64,000 nucleotides of DNA from NCBI RefSeq assembly GCF_014200495.1, contig NZ_JACHBY010000001.1, positions 372,001 through 436,000 of the forward strand, read 5' to 3'. The first letter of the stretch is position 1. Each line of letters starts with the position of its first letter. A program made the position numbers and the translations under genes. Of the stretch, positions 53,171 to 61,389 are shown one piece after another. This DNA is from Mucilaginibacter geliditolerans. GTDB lineage: Bacteria; Bacteroidota; Bacteroidia; Sphingobacteriales; Sphingobacteriaceae. The notes beneath the pieces are model-generated. The model did not search any database. It had not been told where the DNA came from and saw only the letters and a program-made list of their open reading frames with translations.

Positions 53171-54265
53171 TTAATCAATCAATTCACTGCGATGTAAAGC
53201 GGCAAAATTATAAATCAATACATCCAAATCCTCTTTAGGTATACAATATTGCGCCCCTACCACATCATGGTAATCAAATAGTCCTTTTTCTAATAGTTTC
53301 CATTGAGGATTTGCGACATTTATCATCTTTATTAATTCAGTACGACGAGTAGCAAGTTTTTCAGGTATTTTTCCTTTAGGCCACTGTATTTTTGACGCAT
53401 TTAAAACATTATAAGTACGGTAAGCACTTATAGTTTGTAATGCAGCAAGGGTCTTTTGATAAAAACTCCCTGAGTTGTCCAAATAAAATTCAGCCAACCC
53501 GCTCAGTCCCTGTCCTGAAAAACCAGAATAAATTTTGTATGAATTTATTGCAAAAAACAAAATTTGTTCCGTTTTACTTAAGGTATTAATATCTTTTCCG
53601 CCTTCTAATCTTCTTTCTATTTTGTTTTTGATAGCATCCATAACAAACGAAGTATCCAGTTTGAATATATCATTATAGCTTTTTACCGGATCGCGTTCAC
53701 CTGTTCCATATTTAATACCATTGTTCAGAAAAAATCTCCTTAACAAATCATATTTTGTAGAACAATATTGGCCATCATTAATCCGATCTGATGATTTTGT
53801 TTTGCGTTCACATGCAAAACAAATTTCAATATATTCGAACGCTTTACTTGCCTCATTAACAAATAAAATACCGTTTCGGGGTTCATAACAACTCGCTTCT
53901 CCCGAAGGTAATTGCGTTGCTCTCTTAACAGGAGTAAAGCCTACATTATAAAGTATGCTGGTCAGGCTATCCTTGCTTTCCTGTGTCAATGTTATTTGTT
54001 CTAGTACTTGTTTCTCATCAACAACCTGTTTTTTTACAGGAATGCCCTGATCTTCTTTGAAAGAAATCAATATCACATTCTTAGCTTTATTAAATGGGTA
54101 AAAACTCAGCCTTTGGGCGGTACTGTATTTATTAGTAAAAGAGCACTCGTCAATAATTTTACTTTCTATAATCTGTTTTGGGGAGGGTTCTATAAATCCT
54201 TTAACTCGCTGGGCTAAAGTGATGGTATATATAAAACATAGAATGAACAGAAATATATATCGCAC
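53171..54265 (-). CDS. Exported hypothetical protein with DUF4375-like segment
   Basis: A 364-residue protein with a signal peptide (YIFLFILCFIYTITLAQ). Two cysteine pairs are present in the central part (ICFACE and nearby CSTKYD). Near residues 235-285, EQILFFAINSYKIYSGFSGQGLSGLAEFYLDNSGSFYQKTLAALQTI resembles the core of DUF4375/DMP19-like domains. No function can be assigned. It is convergent with the SDR-like gene (13-base gap). Confidence 0.65.
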   Translation of the reverse strand: MRYIFLFILCFIYTITLAQRVKGFIEPSPKQIIESKIIDECSFTNKYSTAQRLSFYPFNKAKNVILISFKEDQGIPVKKQVVDEKQVLEQITLTQESKDSLTSILYNVGFTPVKRATQLPSGEASCYEPRNGILFVNEASKAFEYIEICFACERKTKSSDRINDGQYCSTKYDLLRRFFLNNGIKYGTGERDPVKSYNDIFKLDTSFVMDAIKNKIERRLEGGKDINTLSKTEQILFFAINSYKIYSGFSGQGLSGLAEFYLDNSGSFYQKTLAALQTISAYRTYNVLNASKIQWPKGKIPEKLATRRTELIKMINVANPQWKLLEKGLFDYHDVVGAQYCIPKEDLDVLIYNFAALHRSELID

Positions 54266-54410
54266 AATATTTAGTTTAAATATTTCTAATGTAATGCATT
54301 ATAACGGATAATCAAAGATTGATTTAAAGCAGATAAAAATTATTTTGGTATATTTTTCAGGAGTTAAACTATAGTATATAGTCGAAAAGACATATTTAAT
54401 AAATAAAAAC

Positions 54411-54827
54411 ATGAACAGTAAAGACAAACAACAGGAACAGTCTATAGAAGAAAAGCAAATACGCGAGGCTCTTAATGCGCACTGGCACGCGTCGGCAGTT
54501 GGTGATGTAAATGCGGAACATGATATTTATGATGACGATGCCATCTGTGATTATCCCCAGTCGGGCGAGCGAATCCTGGGGCGAAGCAATTTGCAGGCCT
54601 TGAGGAGTCATCATCCGGGTAAACCTTCAGGTTTCAACGTAAAGCGAATTCTCGGAAAAGGCGATCTCTGGGTCACAGAATACACCATCAACTACCAGGG
54701 ACGATCAGCATACACAGTGAGCATTATGGAGTTCCGCAATGGTAAGGTTGTACACGAGACACAGTATTTCGCAGATCCCTTCGAAGCTCCGGCCTGGCGA
54801 AGTCAATGGGTTCAGCAGACCACGTGA
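54411..54827 (+). CDS. Nuclear-transport-factor-2-fold (SnoaL-like) protein
   Basis: A 138-residue protein with the cone-shaped NTF2 pattern: IREALNAHWHASAVGDVNAEHDIYDDDAICDYPQSGERILGRSNL, then WVTEYTINYQGRSAYTVSIMEFRNGKVVHETQYFADPFEAPAWR. Family members include small isomerases, dehydratases and ligand-binding proteins. The base composition of its 3' half looks less AT-rich than that of its neighbours, which may hint at transfer. It is monocistronic. Confidence 0.85.
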   Translation: MNSKDKQQEQSIEEKQIREALNAHWHASAVGDVNAEHDIYDDDAICDYPQSGERILGRSNLQALRSHHPGKPSGFNVKRILGKGDLWVTEYTINYQGRSAYTVSIMEFRNGKVVHETQYFADPFEAPAWRSQWVQQTT

Positions 54828-54916
54828 TGGCCATTTGGATAAGATTGATGAAGGTTTGCTACCAGGCTAAGGATTGCTTCTTGTGGAGCAATTCTTTTTC
54901 TAATTTTGGATAGATC

Positions 54917-56155
54917 TTATTGACCAAGCTGATCTATTTTTTCCTGTATTCCCTGTTTCTCGGTTTGTGTTTTAGCTAAGGCTTTGGCTTTTGCATAATT
55001 GATTTTGGCCTTTGCGTCATTAATAGTTTTATATAGTTCGCCCAGTAGCAGGTAATAAAAATGGTTATGCTCCAGATTCAATTTCTCCGCTTCAATTAAA
55101 GCTGCATACCGGCCATTGGCTTTGTACAAAGCATAAGTGCGGTTCAGTGCCACTGTGGGCGAATAATTAATCAGTAAAAGCCGGTTGTATAGCTGCAAAA
55201 TATTTTCCCACTTTTCATGTGTATCCTCTTTCCGACTATGCCAATAGGCAATCCACGCCTCCAGATGGTACGATGTGATCTCGTTTCCCTGGGCAGAAAG
55301 GTTTAAGAAATGGATACCCTGATTGATTAAAGCCTGATCCCATAGCATCACATCTTGTTGCTCGTAAAGTATTGAAGCTTCCTGGCCCGTTTGACGGGCA
55401 TTAAATCGCGAAGTATGAAAACACATGAGGGCTATCAGGGCATTCGTTTTGGGTAGATTAGTTTTTACATACTCAGTCAGCATTAATCCTAACCGCAGGG
55501 CTTCAATACATAAATCCTTACGCAGGATTTCATTTTGAGTTTTGGAATAATAACCTTCGCTGAAAAGCAGGTAAATGATGTGCAGCACATTATCCAGTCG
55601 CCGCGGGATCTCACTTTCAGGCGGAAATTCTAATTGTATCTTTTCATTACGCAGTTTTTCTTTGGCGCGGAATAAGCGTTTATTGATGGTTTCTTTATTA
55701 GATAAAAATGCCTCAGCAATTTCATCAATTCCAAAACCGCAAAGGATACGCAGGGCCAGACCTATCTGGGCTTCGCTGGCAATAGCAGGGGTGCAAACGG
55801 CAAAAAGCATCTGCAATTGGCTATCCTTAATGTTTTGATGCGAGAAATTCAATTCGGCCATCTCTTCGTACTCCTGTTGCTGCAGGCTTAGCTGGGGCAT
55901 TACCTTTTCGGCATAAATTTTATTGCGCCTGAAATACTGCAGCGTTTTTTGTTTAGCCACTGTATACAGCCAGGCTGCCGGGTTAAGCGGAATGCCTTTA
56001 TGTTCCCAAGTTTCGGTAGCCAATAAAAAAGTTTCGGTTACAATATCCTCCGCAATTTCAATGTGTTGCAAGCCATATAATTTACTAATTACGGCTACCA
56101 TTTTAATAAACTCCTGCTTAAATAAATGTTTTAATGCTGCCTCGTGCTGATCCAT
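54917..56155 (-). CDS. ECF42-type sigma factor with C-terminal extension (DUF6596)
   Basis: A 412-residue protein. The N-terminus holds the sigma region 2 (HLFKQEFIKMVAVISKLYGLQHIEIAEDIVTETFLLATETW...NPAAWLYTVAKQKTLQYFRR) and region 4 (LALRILCGFGIDEIAEAFLSNKETINKRLFRAKEKL). A TPR-like C-terminal extension of about 230 residues follows (LDLNAQ-type helices ending KAKINYAKAKALAKTQTEKQGIQEKI). This arrangement defines the ECF42 group, whose genes are usually next to DGPF/YCII genes, as here 52 bases upstream. Its activity is thought to be controlled by the extension rather than by an anti-sigma. Confidence 0.92.
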   Translation of the reverse strand: MDQHEAALKHLFKQEFIKMVAVISKLYGLQHIEIAEDIVTETFLLATETWEHKGIPLNPAAWLYTVAKQKTLQYFRRNKIYAEKVMPQLSLQQQEYEEMAELNFSHQNIKDSQLQMLFAVCTPAIASEAQIGLALRILCGFGIDEIAEAFLSNKETINKRLFRAKEKLRNEKIQLEFPPESEIPRRLDNVLHIIYLLFSEGYYSKTQNEILRKDLCIEALRLGLMLTEYVKTNLPKTNALIALMCFHTSRFNARQTGQEASILYEQQDVMLWDQALINQGIHFLNLSAQGNEITSYHLEAWIAYWHSRKEDTHEKWENILQLYNRLLLINYSPTVALNRTYALYKANGRYAALIEAEKLNLEHNHFYYLLLGELYKTINDAKAKINYAKAKALAKTQTEKQGIQEKIDQLGQ

Positions 56156-56207
56156 GTTGGTAATTACCCCCGGCCAGTAAGTTGACCAGGGGGCTTATAA
56201 AGAGATT

Positions 56208-56552
56208 TTATGCAAATGCCGATCTGATTTCCACACTCCCGCCTTCATCAATGGCAGGACAGCCGTGAGCCAGGGTAATGGCTTCATCCATGGTATCAGC
56301 TTTAACTACTATAAAGCCTCCCAGTATTTCCCTGATCTCTACAAAAGGGCCATCAGTAACTACACCTCCGGTTTTTAATACACTGCCATCCGGTGTTAGG
56401 TGGAGACCGTTACTGGCTATTTTTCCCTGGGCAGCAATGCCGCCAATCCAATCCATCCATTTTTTTTGGATCTCTTCCTGTTTTTCCGGACTTTGGTTTA
56501 AAGCTGGCTGGCGGAATAAAAAAACGAATTCATTTGCCTGATTCATGATCAT
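56208..56552 (-). CDS. YCII-related DGPF-domain protein
   Basis: A 114-residue protein with the DGPF signature in VTDGPFVEIREILGGFIVV, followed by CPAIDEGGSVEIR. The N-terminus reads NEFVFLFRQPAL. DGPF proteins are close partners of ECF42-type sigma factors; their chemistry is not established. It lies 54 bases after the AhpD-like gene. A start two codons later (MNQAN) is equally possible. Confidence 0.92.
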   Translation of the reverse strand: MIMNQANEFVFLFRQPALNQSPEKQEEIQKKWMDWIGGIAAQGKIASNGLHLTPDGSVLKTGGVVTDGPFVEIREILGGFIVVKADTMDEAITLAHGCPAIDEGGSVEIRSAFA

Positions 56553-56606
56553 ATTTTTTAATTGACGTGTGAATTTAAATTAATCCTTGTTAAATCAAAC
56601 CAGACA

Positions 56607-57062
56607 TTAGGATTTAAATTGCCCTGGTTGATAACTGCCCGCCGGAGTTTGGAAAGCAATGTTAATACGGTTATAACTGTTAATGGTTATAATAGCCATT
56701 GTTAGATCTATCAGCTCCTGTTCTGTAAACTCGGCAGCAGCAGCGGCATATACCTCGTCGGATACATGAGTTTTGGTAACACCTTCGGCAAAAGCAAGGG
56801 CAGCGCGCTCCCGGTTGGTATATACGGTCCCCTCGCGCCAGGCATCCAACATATATAAGCGTTGTTCGGTTTCGCCTGCGGCGCGTAAATCTTTTGAGTG
56901 CATATCCAGGCAATAAGCACAGCCGTTAATTTGAGATACGCGGAAGTAAAGCAGATGCAGTAATTTTTGTTCAACTGGCGATTTAGCCAGGTAAGCACCT
57001 AAACCATACATAGCTTTCATTGCGTCTGCGCCCTTTGCGAAAAAATTGATTCTTGATTCCAT
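56607..57062 (-). CDS. AhpD-type carboxymuconolactone decarboxylase (peroxidase-like)
   Basis: A 151-residue CMD-fold protein. It has the CxxC active site within INGCAYCLDMHSKDLRAAGE, the mark of AhpD-like thiol peroxidases, and SINGCAYCLDMH is a common form in Bacteroidota. It is the first gene of a three-gene operon with DGPF and ECF42. Its promoter region is 575 bases from the TetR gene and contains a 25-bp palindrome at 57174. Confidence 0.92.
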   Translation of the reverse strand: MESRINFFAKGADAMKAMYGLGAYLAKSPVEQKLLHLLYFRVSQINGCAYCLDMHSKDLRAAGETEQRLYMLDAWREGTVYTNRERAALAFAEGVTKTHVSDEVYAAAAAEFTEQELIDLTMAIITINSYNRINIAFQTPAGSYQPGQFKS

Positions 57063-57173
57063 TTTCTGTTAATGTTATTTTTTATTTATACCTCAATGAT
57101 GATTGAGATAAGCTGAATTGGACACTCCACAAAAAATATTTTTCATAAAGGATATCAAGTGAAATTGATGTCG

Positions 57174-57198
57174 AATCTGATACAAACTATATCAGATT
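57174..57198. promoter_or_regulatory. Candidate operator: 9-bp-arm palindrome (site 1)
   Basis: AATCTGATA (57174-57182), a 7-base spacer and TATCAGATT (57190-57198) form a perfect dyad, 112 bases upstream of the ahpD start. The same core occurs at 59821 before the secreted hydrolase, and the half-site TATGAGATTG recurs in the TetR promoter. Confidence 0.55.
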
Positions 57199-57265
57199 AC
57201 CGAGATAGCATATGAACAAAATAAGATATAAAAAAAGGGAACGGTATTAAAATCATTCCCTTTTG

Positions 57266-57322
57266 TGCACCACATGAGACTGTATTTGAACACCTTGAAT
57301 ATGTTTTTATTGATAATCAAGG
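57266..57322. repeat. Dispersed 57-bp repeat, copy 1
   Basis: This copy begins TGCACCACATG and contains CTGTATTTGAACACCTTGAA. It matches 61054-61109 at most positions, including the same start directly after a terminator-like hairpin. In one frame both read APHxTVFEHLE, so they could be fragments of a duplicated gene end. Confidence 0.7.
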
Positions 57323-57567
57323 CAGTAAAGTATTAAAAAAAATAGTTGTTCAATTTTATTTTTTAATATTCGAACCCAATAGGGAGCATATTGTGCGCTA
57401 TCATTGACTGAAATAATCGCGAAAAGCCAGAAAGAACTGGAACCGGTTTATAAAGACTATCTTTTTTAAACAGGAACAACTGAACAGTCTTCCCATAAGA
57501 GCTGGTAAAATGTCTACACAAAAACGAATGACTGGAATTTAAATAGAAGTTTAGCCAAAAAAATAAA

Positions 57568-57609
57568 ACAATCTCATAAGTATACCGTTCTGTATATTTA
57601 TGAGATTGT
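57568..57609. promoter_or_regulatory. 12-bp-arm inverted repeat before the TetR gene (site 3)
   Basis: ACAATCTCATAA (57568-57579) is the exact reverse complement of TTATGAGATTGT (57598-57609), around 18 bases that contain TATAC/GTATA. It ends 28 bases before the TetR ATG. It may be an autoregulatory operator. Because A-rich and T-rich flanks adjoin the arms, a bidirectional terminator is the alternative. Confidence 0.5.
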
Positions 57610-57637
57610 TTTCAAAAGTTCCATTGTTAAAAAAGAT

Positions 57638-58207
57638 ATGAAAAAACGAGGCGAGGTAGTAAAGGAAAAAATAATAGAAGCGGCGGGCCGTCTGTTTTAC
57701 GAGCAAGGTTATAATCTGACAGGGATTAACCAAGTCATTGAAGAAGCTGATATTGCCAAGCGGTCCTTGTATAATCATTTTGATTCCAAGACTGATCTGC
57801 TGTTCAGTTACCTGGATAAGCTCCAAGAAGATTGGTATAAAGAGGCTAATATTTACCTGGCTCCATTTAAAGATCCAAAGAAAAAGATGCTCGCGCTTTT
57901 TGATTACCGCATACAAAATCAGCTGAATTTAAATTATGGCGGTTGCGCATTTGTTAAGATCAATGCGGAGGCTGGATGTACCGATGAGAGAATACTTAAA
58001 AAGGCACGGCAGAATAAAGATAAGCTAAAAAGTTTTATCGGCAGTATTATAGCTGAATTTAAAGAGCGGGTTTCCCCGGTGCTGTCAAATGAAGAACTGG
58101 TTCAAATGATCTATCTGATGATGGAAGGTGGGATTACCAGTACTTCAATCTATAAAGATGTAAATGAGCTTAGGTCAGCAAAAAAAATATTAAATAAAAT
58201 ACTCTAA
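57638..58207 (+). CDS. TetR/AcrR-family transcriptional regulator
   Basis: A 189-residue repressor. The N-terminal helix-turn-helix reads KIIEAAGRLFYEQGYNLTGINQVIEEADIAKRSLYNHFDSKTDLLFSYL, a textbook TetR DNA-binding domain. The C-terminal helical domain (from about 60) would bind the inducer and dimerise; GGCAFVKINAEAG is a block seen in YxaF/LmrA-like TetR proteins. The DHA2 efflux gene follows 41 bases later, so it is probably under its control. Confidence 0.94.
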   Translation: MKKRGEVVKEKIIEAAGRLFYEQGYNLTGINQVIEEADIAKRSLYNHFDSKTDLLFSYLDKLQEDWYKEANIYLAPFKDPKKKMLALFDYRIQNQLNLNYGGCAFVKINAEAGCTDERILKKARQNKDKLKSFIGSIIAEFKERVSPVLSNEELVQMIYLMMEGGITSTSIYKDVNELRSAKKILNKIL

Positions 58208-58248
58208 AAAAATTTACCCATTAAATATACAAATCAGTCTATTTATTT

Positions 58249-59652
58249 ATGAAAAATTCCATATTAAAATCAAGATGGTTTGCCTTGATAATCGTGTTAA
58301 CAGCACCTTTGCTGTATGTTATTGATATTTTTATTATTAATATGGCCATTTCTGATATTCAAAAAGGGGTTCATGCAACTAATGGAGAAGTGCAATTGGT
58401 TATTGCCGGGTATTTACTCGGCAGCGCATCATTCCTGATTACGGGGGGCCGGGCCGGCGACTATCTGGGCAGAAAAAAGATATTCTTTTGGGGGATGTTT
58501 TTCTTCACGCTTACTTCCTGCCTTTGCGGCATGTCGCAAACAGCAGTGGAGCTGAATATTACCCGTTTCTTCCAGGGAATAAGTTCTGCCTTTATGGTGC
58601 CACAGTCAATCGCATTTATACAGGTCTTGTTTACCGATCAAAAGGAAAGGGCAAAAGCCATAGGCTGGTATGGTATTACACTAAGCATTGCCGCCATAAT
58701 AGGGCAAATTTTAGGTGGATATTTAGTAAGTACACATTTTGCAATTGCGGGATGGCGGCTTATCTTTTTCATCAATCTTCCGGTAGGTTTATTTTCGCTT
58801 TGGGCCATACGGAAGTACCTGAAGGAAACAGAACAAAAAATTGACAAGGCATTTGATTATTCAGGCGCTTTTATCTTAACTATTAGCCTTGCTTGCTTAA
58901 TAGTCCCGCTTACCTTGGGCCGTGAGGCTGGCTGGCCGCTTTGGAGCATTGGGCTTTTGTTTTTAGCAATAATCATAGGTGCTTATTTTATATATGATCA
59001 AAAAAACAAGCTCAAACTTGGTAAATTTTCTTTGATAGATATAGAGCTTTTTGGCATACGTGAGTTTAATATTGGCTTGCTGGCTGTTTTGTTCCACTTT
59101 ATGCTCCATACTGCCTATTTGCTAATGAGCGCCGTATACCTGCAAAAGGGGCTTCATTTAACGGCAATGGATTGCGGACTTTACTTTTTACCACATGCTG
59201 TGCTGTTCATGATCTCATCGGTAGCTGCATCTAAGCTGATTGTTAAATACGGCAAAAAGGTTTTGCAGGCAGGCCTTTTCATTATTTTAATCTCATTTGT
59301 TTTACAAATACTGTTTTTTAAATCATACACAAGCGGTGTAGTTATGATCCTGACGATAGGACTTTACGGACTTGGGAATGGTCTGGTGCTTCCGTCTTTA
59401 CTTACAATGGCCTTAAAAAACGTTCCGGTTAAATTTGCAGGTACTGCATCGGGTACATTTTCTACTTTCCAGCAAACTGCTTCGGCATTGGGGATCAGTA
59501 TTATTGGCGGTGTATTTTATTATGTTGTGAGTCAGCATTCCAGTCATCCTGATTATTTTAAAGCATTCGATTATGGATTGAGCGCTAATATAATCTGTCT
59601 GGCAATAGTTGCCGTAATGATCTATCTATTACCAAAAGCCATTAAGAATTAA
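58249..59652 (+). CDS. DHA2-type MFS drug efflux protein (EmrB/QacA-like)
   Basis: A 467-residue permease with about fourteen transmembrane helices. Matching blocks are LYVIDIFIINMAISDIQKG (motif D1), ITGGRAGDYLGRKKIFFWGM (motif A), and GWYGITLSIAAIIGQILGGYLV (motif C of antiporters). Its genes often follow TetR regulators, as here. No periplasmic adaptor (EmrA) is beside it, so it may act as a stand-alone inner-membrane exporter of hydrophobic or quaternary compounds. Confidence 0.94.
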   Translation: MKNSILKSRWFALIIVLTAPLLYVIDIFIINMAISDIQKGVHATNGEVQLVIAGYLLGSASFLITGGRAGDYLGRKKIFFWGMFFFTLTSCLCGMSQTAVELNITRFFQGISSAFMVPQSIAFIQVLFTDQKERAKAIGWYGITLSIAAIIGQILGGYLVSTHFAIAGWRLIFFINLPVGLFSLWAIRKYLKETEQKIDKAFDYSGAFILTISLACLIVPLTLGREAGWPLWSIGLLFLAIIIGAYFIYDQKNKLKLGKFSLIDIELFGIREFNIGLLAVLFHFMLHTAYLLMSAVYLQKGLHLTAMDCGLYFLPHAVLFMISSVAASKLIVKYGKKVLQAGLFIILISFVLQILFFKSYTSGVVMILTIGLYGLGNGLVLPSLLTMALKNVPVKFAGTASGTFSTFQQTASALGISIIGGVFYYVVSQHSSHPDYFKAFDYGLSANIICLAIVAVMIYLLPKAIKN

Positions 59653-59820
59653 CGTTTCCACATAGCCCTAAATTAGTTCCCCAGACTGCAACTTTAGCTA
59701 TTATGGAGCTTATAGGCAAAAGCTGGTCGCGAGATCGACTTTTGTTGTCAATAGGCTGATTTGATCCTTGCCGCAGACATCGAAGTTTTACTACTCACGT
59801 TTCTGGGTGATTGGTGTGTG

Positions 59821-59844
59821 ATCTGATACAAAGTATATGAGATT
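59821..59844. promoter_or_regulatory. Candidate operator: ATCTGATA palindrome (site 2)
   Basis: ATCTGATA (59821-59828), spacer CAAAGTA, TATGAGAT (59836-59843), one mismatch in the dyad. It resembles site 1 over 32 bases including flanks (27 of 32 identical) and lies 91 bases before the hydrolase ATG. The rest of the 59653-59934 spacer shows nothing else clear. Confidence 0.55.
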
Positions 59845-59934
59845 GGGGAGATACCGAAATCAACTTTCAACAGAAAATCTTCAGGCATTGTAACCTGCCC
59901 AGCGTTTTATGAGTCACAAATAAAAATTTACATC

Positions 59935-60936
59935 ATGAACGCCAGATACTTAGTTTACATCTTGTTATTCAGCCTTTTTTCGACACCTCTAACTGGCAAA
60001 TGCCAGCAAAAGGATAGCACTTATTATAAAAAAGAAAATGCATCGGGTGTTAAGAAAATTTTGATTGACGGTAAGTTTTGGGTGTGGACGCAAAAAATCG
60101 GTGACGGTAAAATTAACGTCTTATTGCTGCATGGTGGACCGGCTATCACGCACGAGAATTTTGAAATATTCGCAAAATACCTGCCCAAACATGGTATAAC
60201 CATTTATTATTATGACCAGTTTGGATCCTATTTTTCGCAGGATCCAACAAAAGAACAATTGAATGATACTTCTATCTGGAAAGTTTCCCGCTATGTCAAC
60301 GAAATCGAACAGGTTCGAAAAGGATTGGGGCTTGATAAGTTTTTTATATACGGTCATTCGTATGGCGCATTGTTGGCGCTGGCTTATACTTATAAATACC
60401 CGGATAATATTGAAGGAATGATATTTTCGGACATGAACCCATCTCAAAAGGATTTTGGTGAGCGATATACACTGGCAAGCAAACAAACCGATGATTTATT
60501 AAATGAATTGAAACAATATCATGGTATAATTCAAAATAAGGTTAAAGGCATAAACTACGATACCAACCTTTATCAAAAGGCATTTGACAGCACATTTGAA
60601 AGAAATTTTGTGCTAAGATTAGATACGCTGCCGGACTATCTCATGAGGACAAAAGCGCATAAAAATTATGAAACAGCCCGAAAAATTGGGCCTTCAACCT
60701 TTTCGTTAGATTATATGGCAATGGTTCCACGGGTGAAAGTTCCGGTATTACTTATTGCAGGGCAATACGATTTTATTATAAGCAGCGAACAGGTAAAGGC
60801 TTTAAGTGTAAAATTTCCCAACGCACAATGGTATATAGTACCCGATGCTGCACACATGTGTTTCTCTGATAATCCTGAAATGTATTTCCCAGGGATAATA
60901 AAATTTATAAAAAAAAATAACAAAAGCATTAAATAG
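59935..60936 (+). CDS. Exported proline-iminopeptidase-like alpha/beta hydrolase
   Basis: A 333-residue protein with a signal peptide (YLVYILLFSLFSTPLTGKC; the cysteine near residue 22 may also be a lipobox, LTGKC). The oxyanion-hole block is LLLHGGPAITHENF; the nucleophile is S142 in GHSYGALLAL; AGQYDFIISSEQ and PDAAHMCFSDNPEMYF supply the likely aspartate and histidine. The HGGP block is typical of proline iminopeptidases, which release N-terminal proline. The gene lies beyond the DHA2 pump and has its own operator-like palindrome. Confidence 0.88.
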   Translation: MNARYLVYILLFSLFSTPLTGKCQQKDSTYYKKENASGVKKILIDGKFWVWTQKIGDGKINVLLLHGGPAITHENFEIFAKYLPKHGITIYYYDQFGSYFSQDPTKEQLNDTSIWKVSRYVNEIEQVRKGLGLDKFFIYGHSYGALLALAYTYKYPDNIEGMIFSDMNPSQKDFGERYTLASKQTDDLLNELKQYHGIIQNKVKGINYDTNLYQKAFDSTFERNFVLRLDTLPDYLMRTKAHKNYETARKIGPSTFSLDYMAMVPRVKVPVLLIAGQYDFIISSEQVKALSVKFPNAQWYIVPDAAHMCFSDNPEMYFPGIIKFIKKNNKSIK

Positions 60937-61020
60937 CTAACCAATAAATATCGCCCGCTAATCGAAAAGAACTGTCGAACCAATGATACTCAGAGAACGG
61001 CCTGGTGGCTTCTAAAAATG

Positions 61021-61052
61021 AAAAGCCCCGTATTATTACATACAGGGCTTTT
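61021..61052 (+). terminator. Terminator of the secreted hydrolase gene
   Basis: AAAAGCCCCGTA (61021-61032) pairs with TACAGGGCTTTT (61041-61052), one mismatch, around an 8-base loop. Repeat copy 2 begins two bases later. Confidence 0.75.
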
Positions 61053-61053
61053 A

Positions 61054-61109
61054 TGCACCACATGGAACTGTATTTGAACACCTTGAAAATATTTTATTGA
61101 TAATAAAGG
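61054..61109. repeat. Dispersed repeat, copy 2
   Basis: Counterpart of 57266-57322; the two copies enclose the TetR-DHA2-hydrolase segment. Like copy 1 it starts TGCACCACATG just after a hairpin. Confidence 0.7.
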
Positions 61110-61294
61110 ATTCTGAAAAGTAGCTACAAGTGACGCCAGGGCCTTTCAGGAACCGGACCTGCAACTCCCTATACCTTTAACAGAGACCTACAAAAAGATC
61201 CTTATTTGAATAAAATATCTTGATGAGCAATTTAGACCTGGTCCCTCAATTTAAAACCAGGCCTAATTTATTTGCAATCTTATAATTGTAGAAT

Positions 61295-61332
61295 AAAACG
61301 TTTGCAAGTATTTCGATACTTACGAACGTTTT
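61295..61332 (-). terminator. UUCG-loop terminator of the thioredoxin array
   Basis: The two 17-base arms, AAAACGTTTGCAAGTAT (61295-61311) and ATACTTACGAACGTTTT (61316-61332), pair at 15 positions plus a wobble. The loop is TTCG, an exceptionally stable tetraloop. A-rich and T-rich ends allow termination on either strand; the minus-strand array ending at 61390 is the obvious client. Confidence 0.82.
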
Positions 61333-61389
61333 GTGATCCCGAGGGCCTAGCGGAACTGGTGGCTAGGTTCTTTCGTTTCGGGCATTAAT

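Larger units (their letters stand above)
57063..57637. other. 575-bp intergenic region with palindromes and relics
   Basis: No convincing gene is present. It holds an AATCTGATA/TATCAGATT palindrome (57174-57198), a terminator-like hairpin AAAAGGGAA/TTCCCTTTT (57233-57264), a 57-base stretch (57266-57322) that recurs downstream at 61054, and a 12-bp-arm inverted repeat just before the TetR gene (57568-57609). A frame at 57268-57405 translates as a protein-like fragment beginning APHETVFEHLE and ends at a stop; it may be a gene relic. Confidence 0.6.
60937..61389. other. 453-bp intergenic region with two terminators and repeat copy 2
   Basis: No gene is visible. It contains a terminator-like hairpin at 61021-61052, the second copy of the 57-bp repeat (61054-61109), and a long UUCG-loop hairpin at 61295-61332 that fits as terminator of the thioredoxin array. 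Bases 61338-61380 form a GC-rich patch with short nested dyads (CCTAG/CTAGG) of unknown meaning. Confidence 0.6.

Noticed and set aside
57551..57916. A 121-codon open frame on the minus strand over the TetR start
   Set aside because: It lies antisense to the clear TetR helix-turn-helix, is composed mostly of Phe, Leu and Ile from AT-rich complement, and has no family resemblance.
60121..60486. A 121-codon minus-strand frame
   Set aside because: Antisense to the catalytic part of the exported hydrolase.
61338..61380. A GC-rich patch with short dyads that looks a little like a tRNA or attachment site
   Set aside because: No acceptor stem, anticodon arm or T-loop can be drawn, and no integrase is near.
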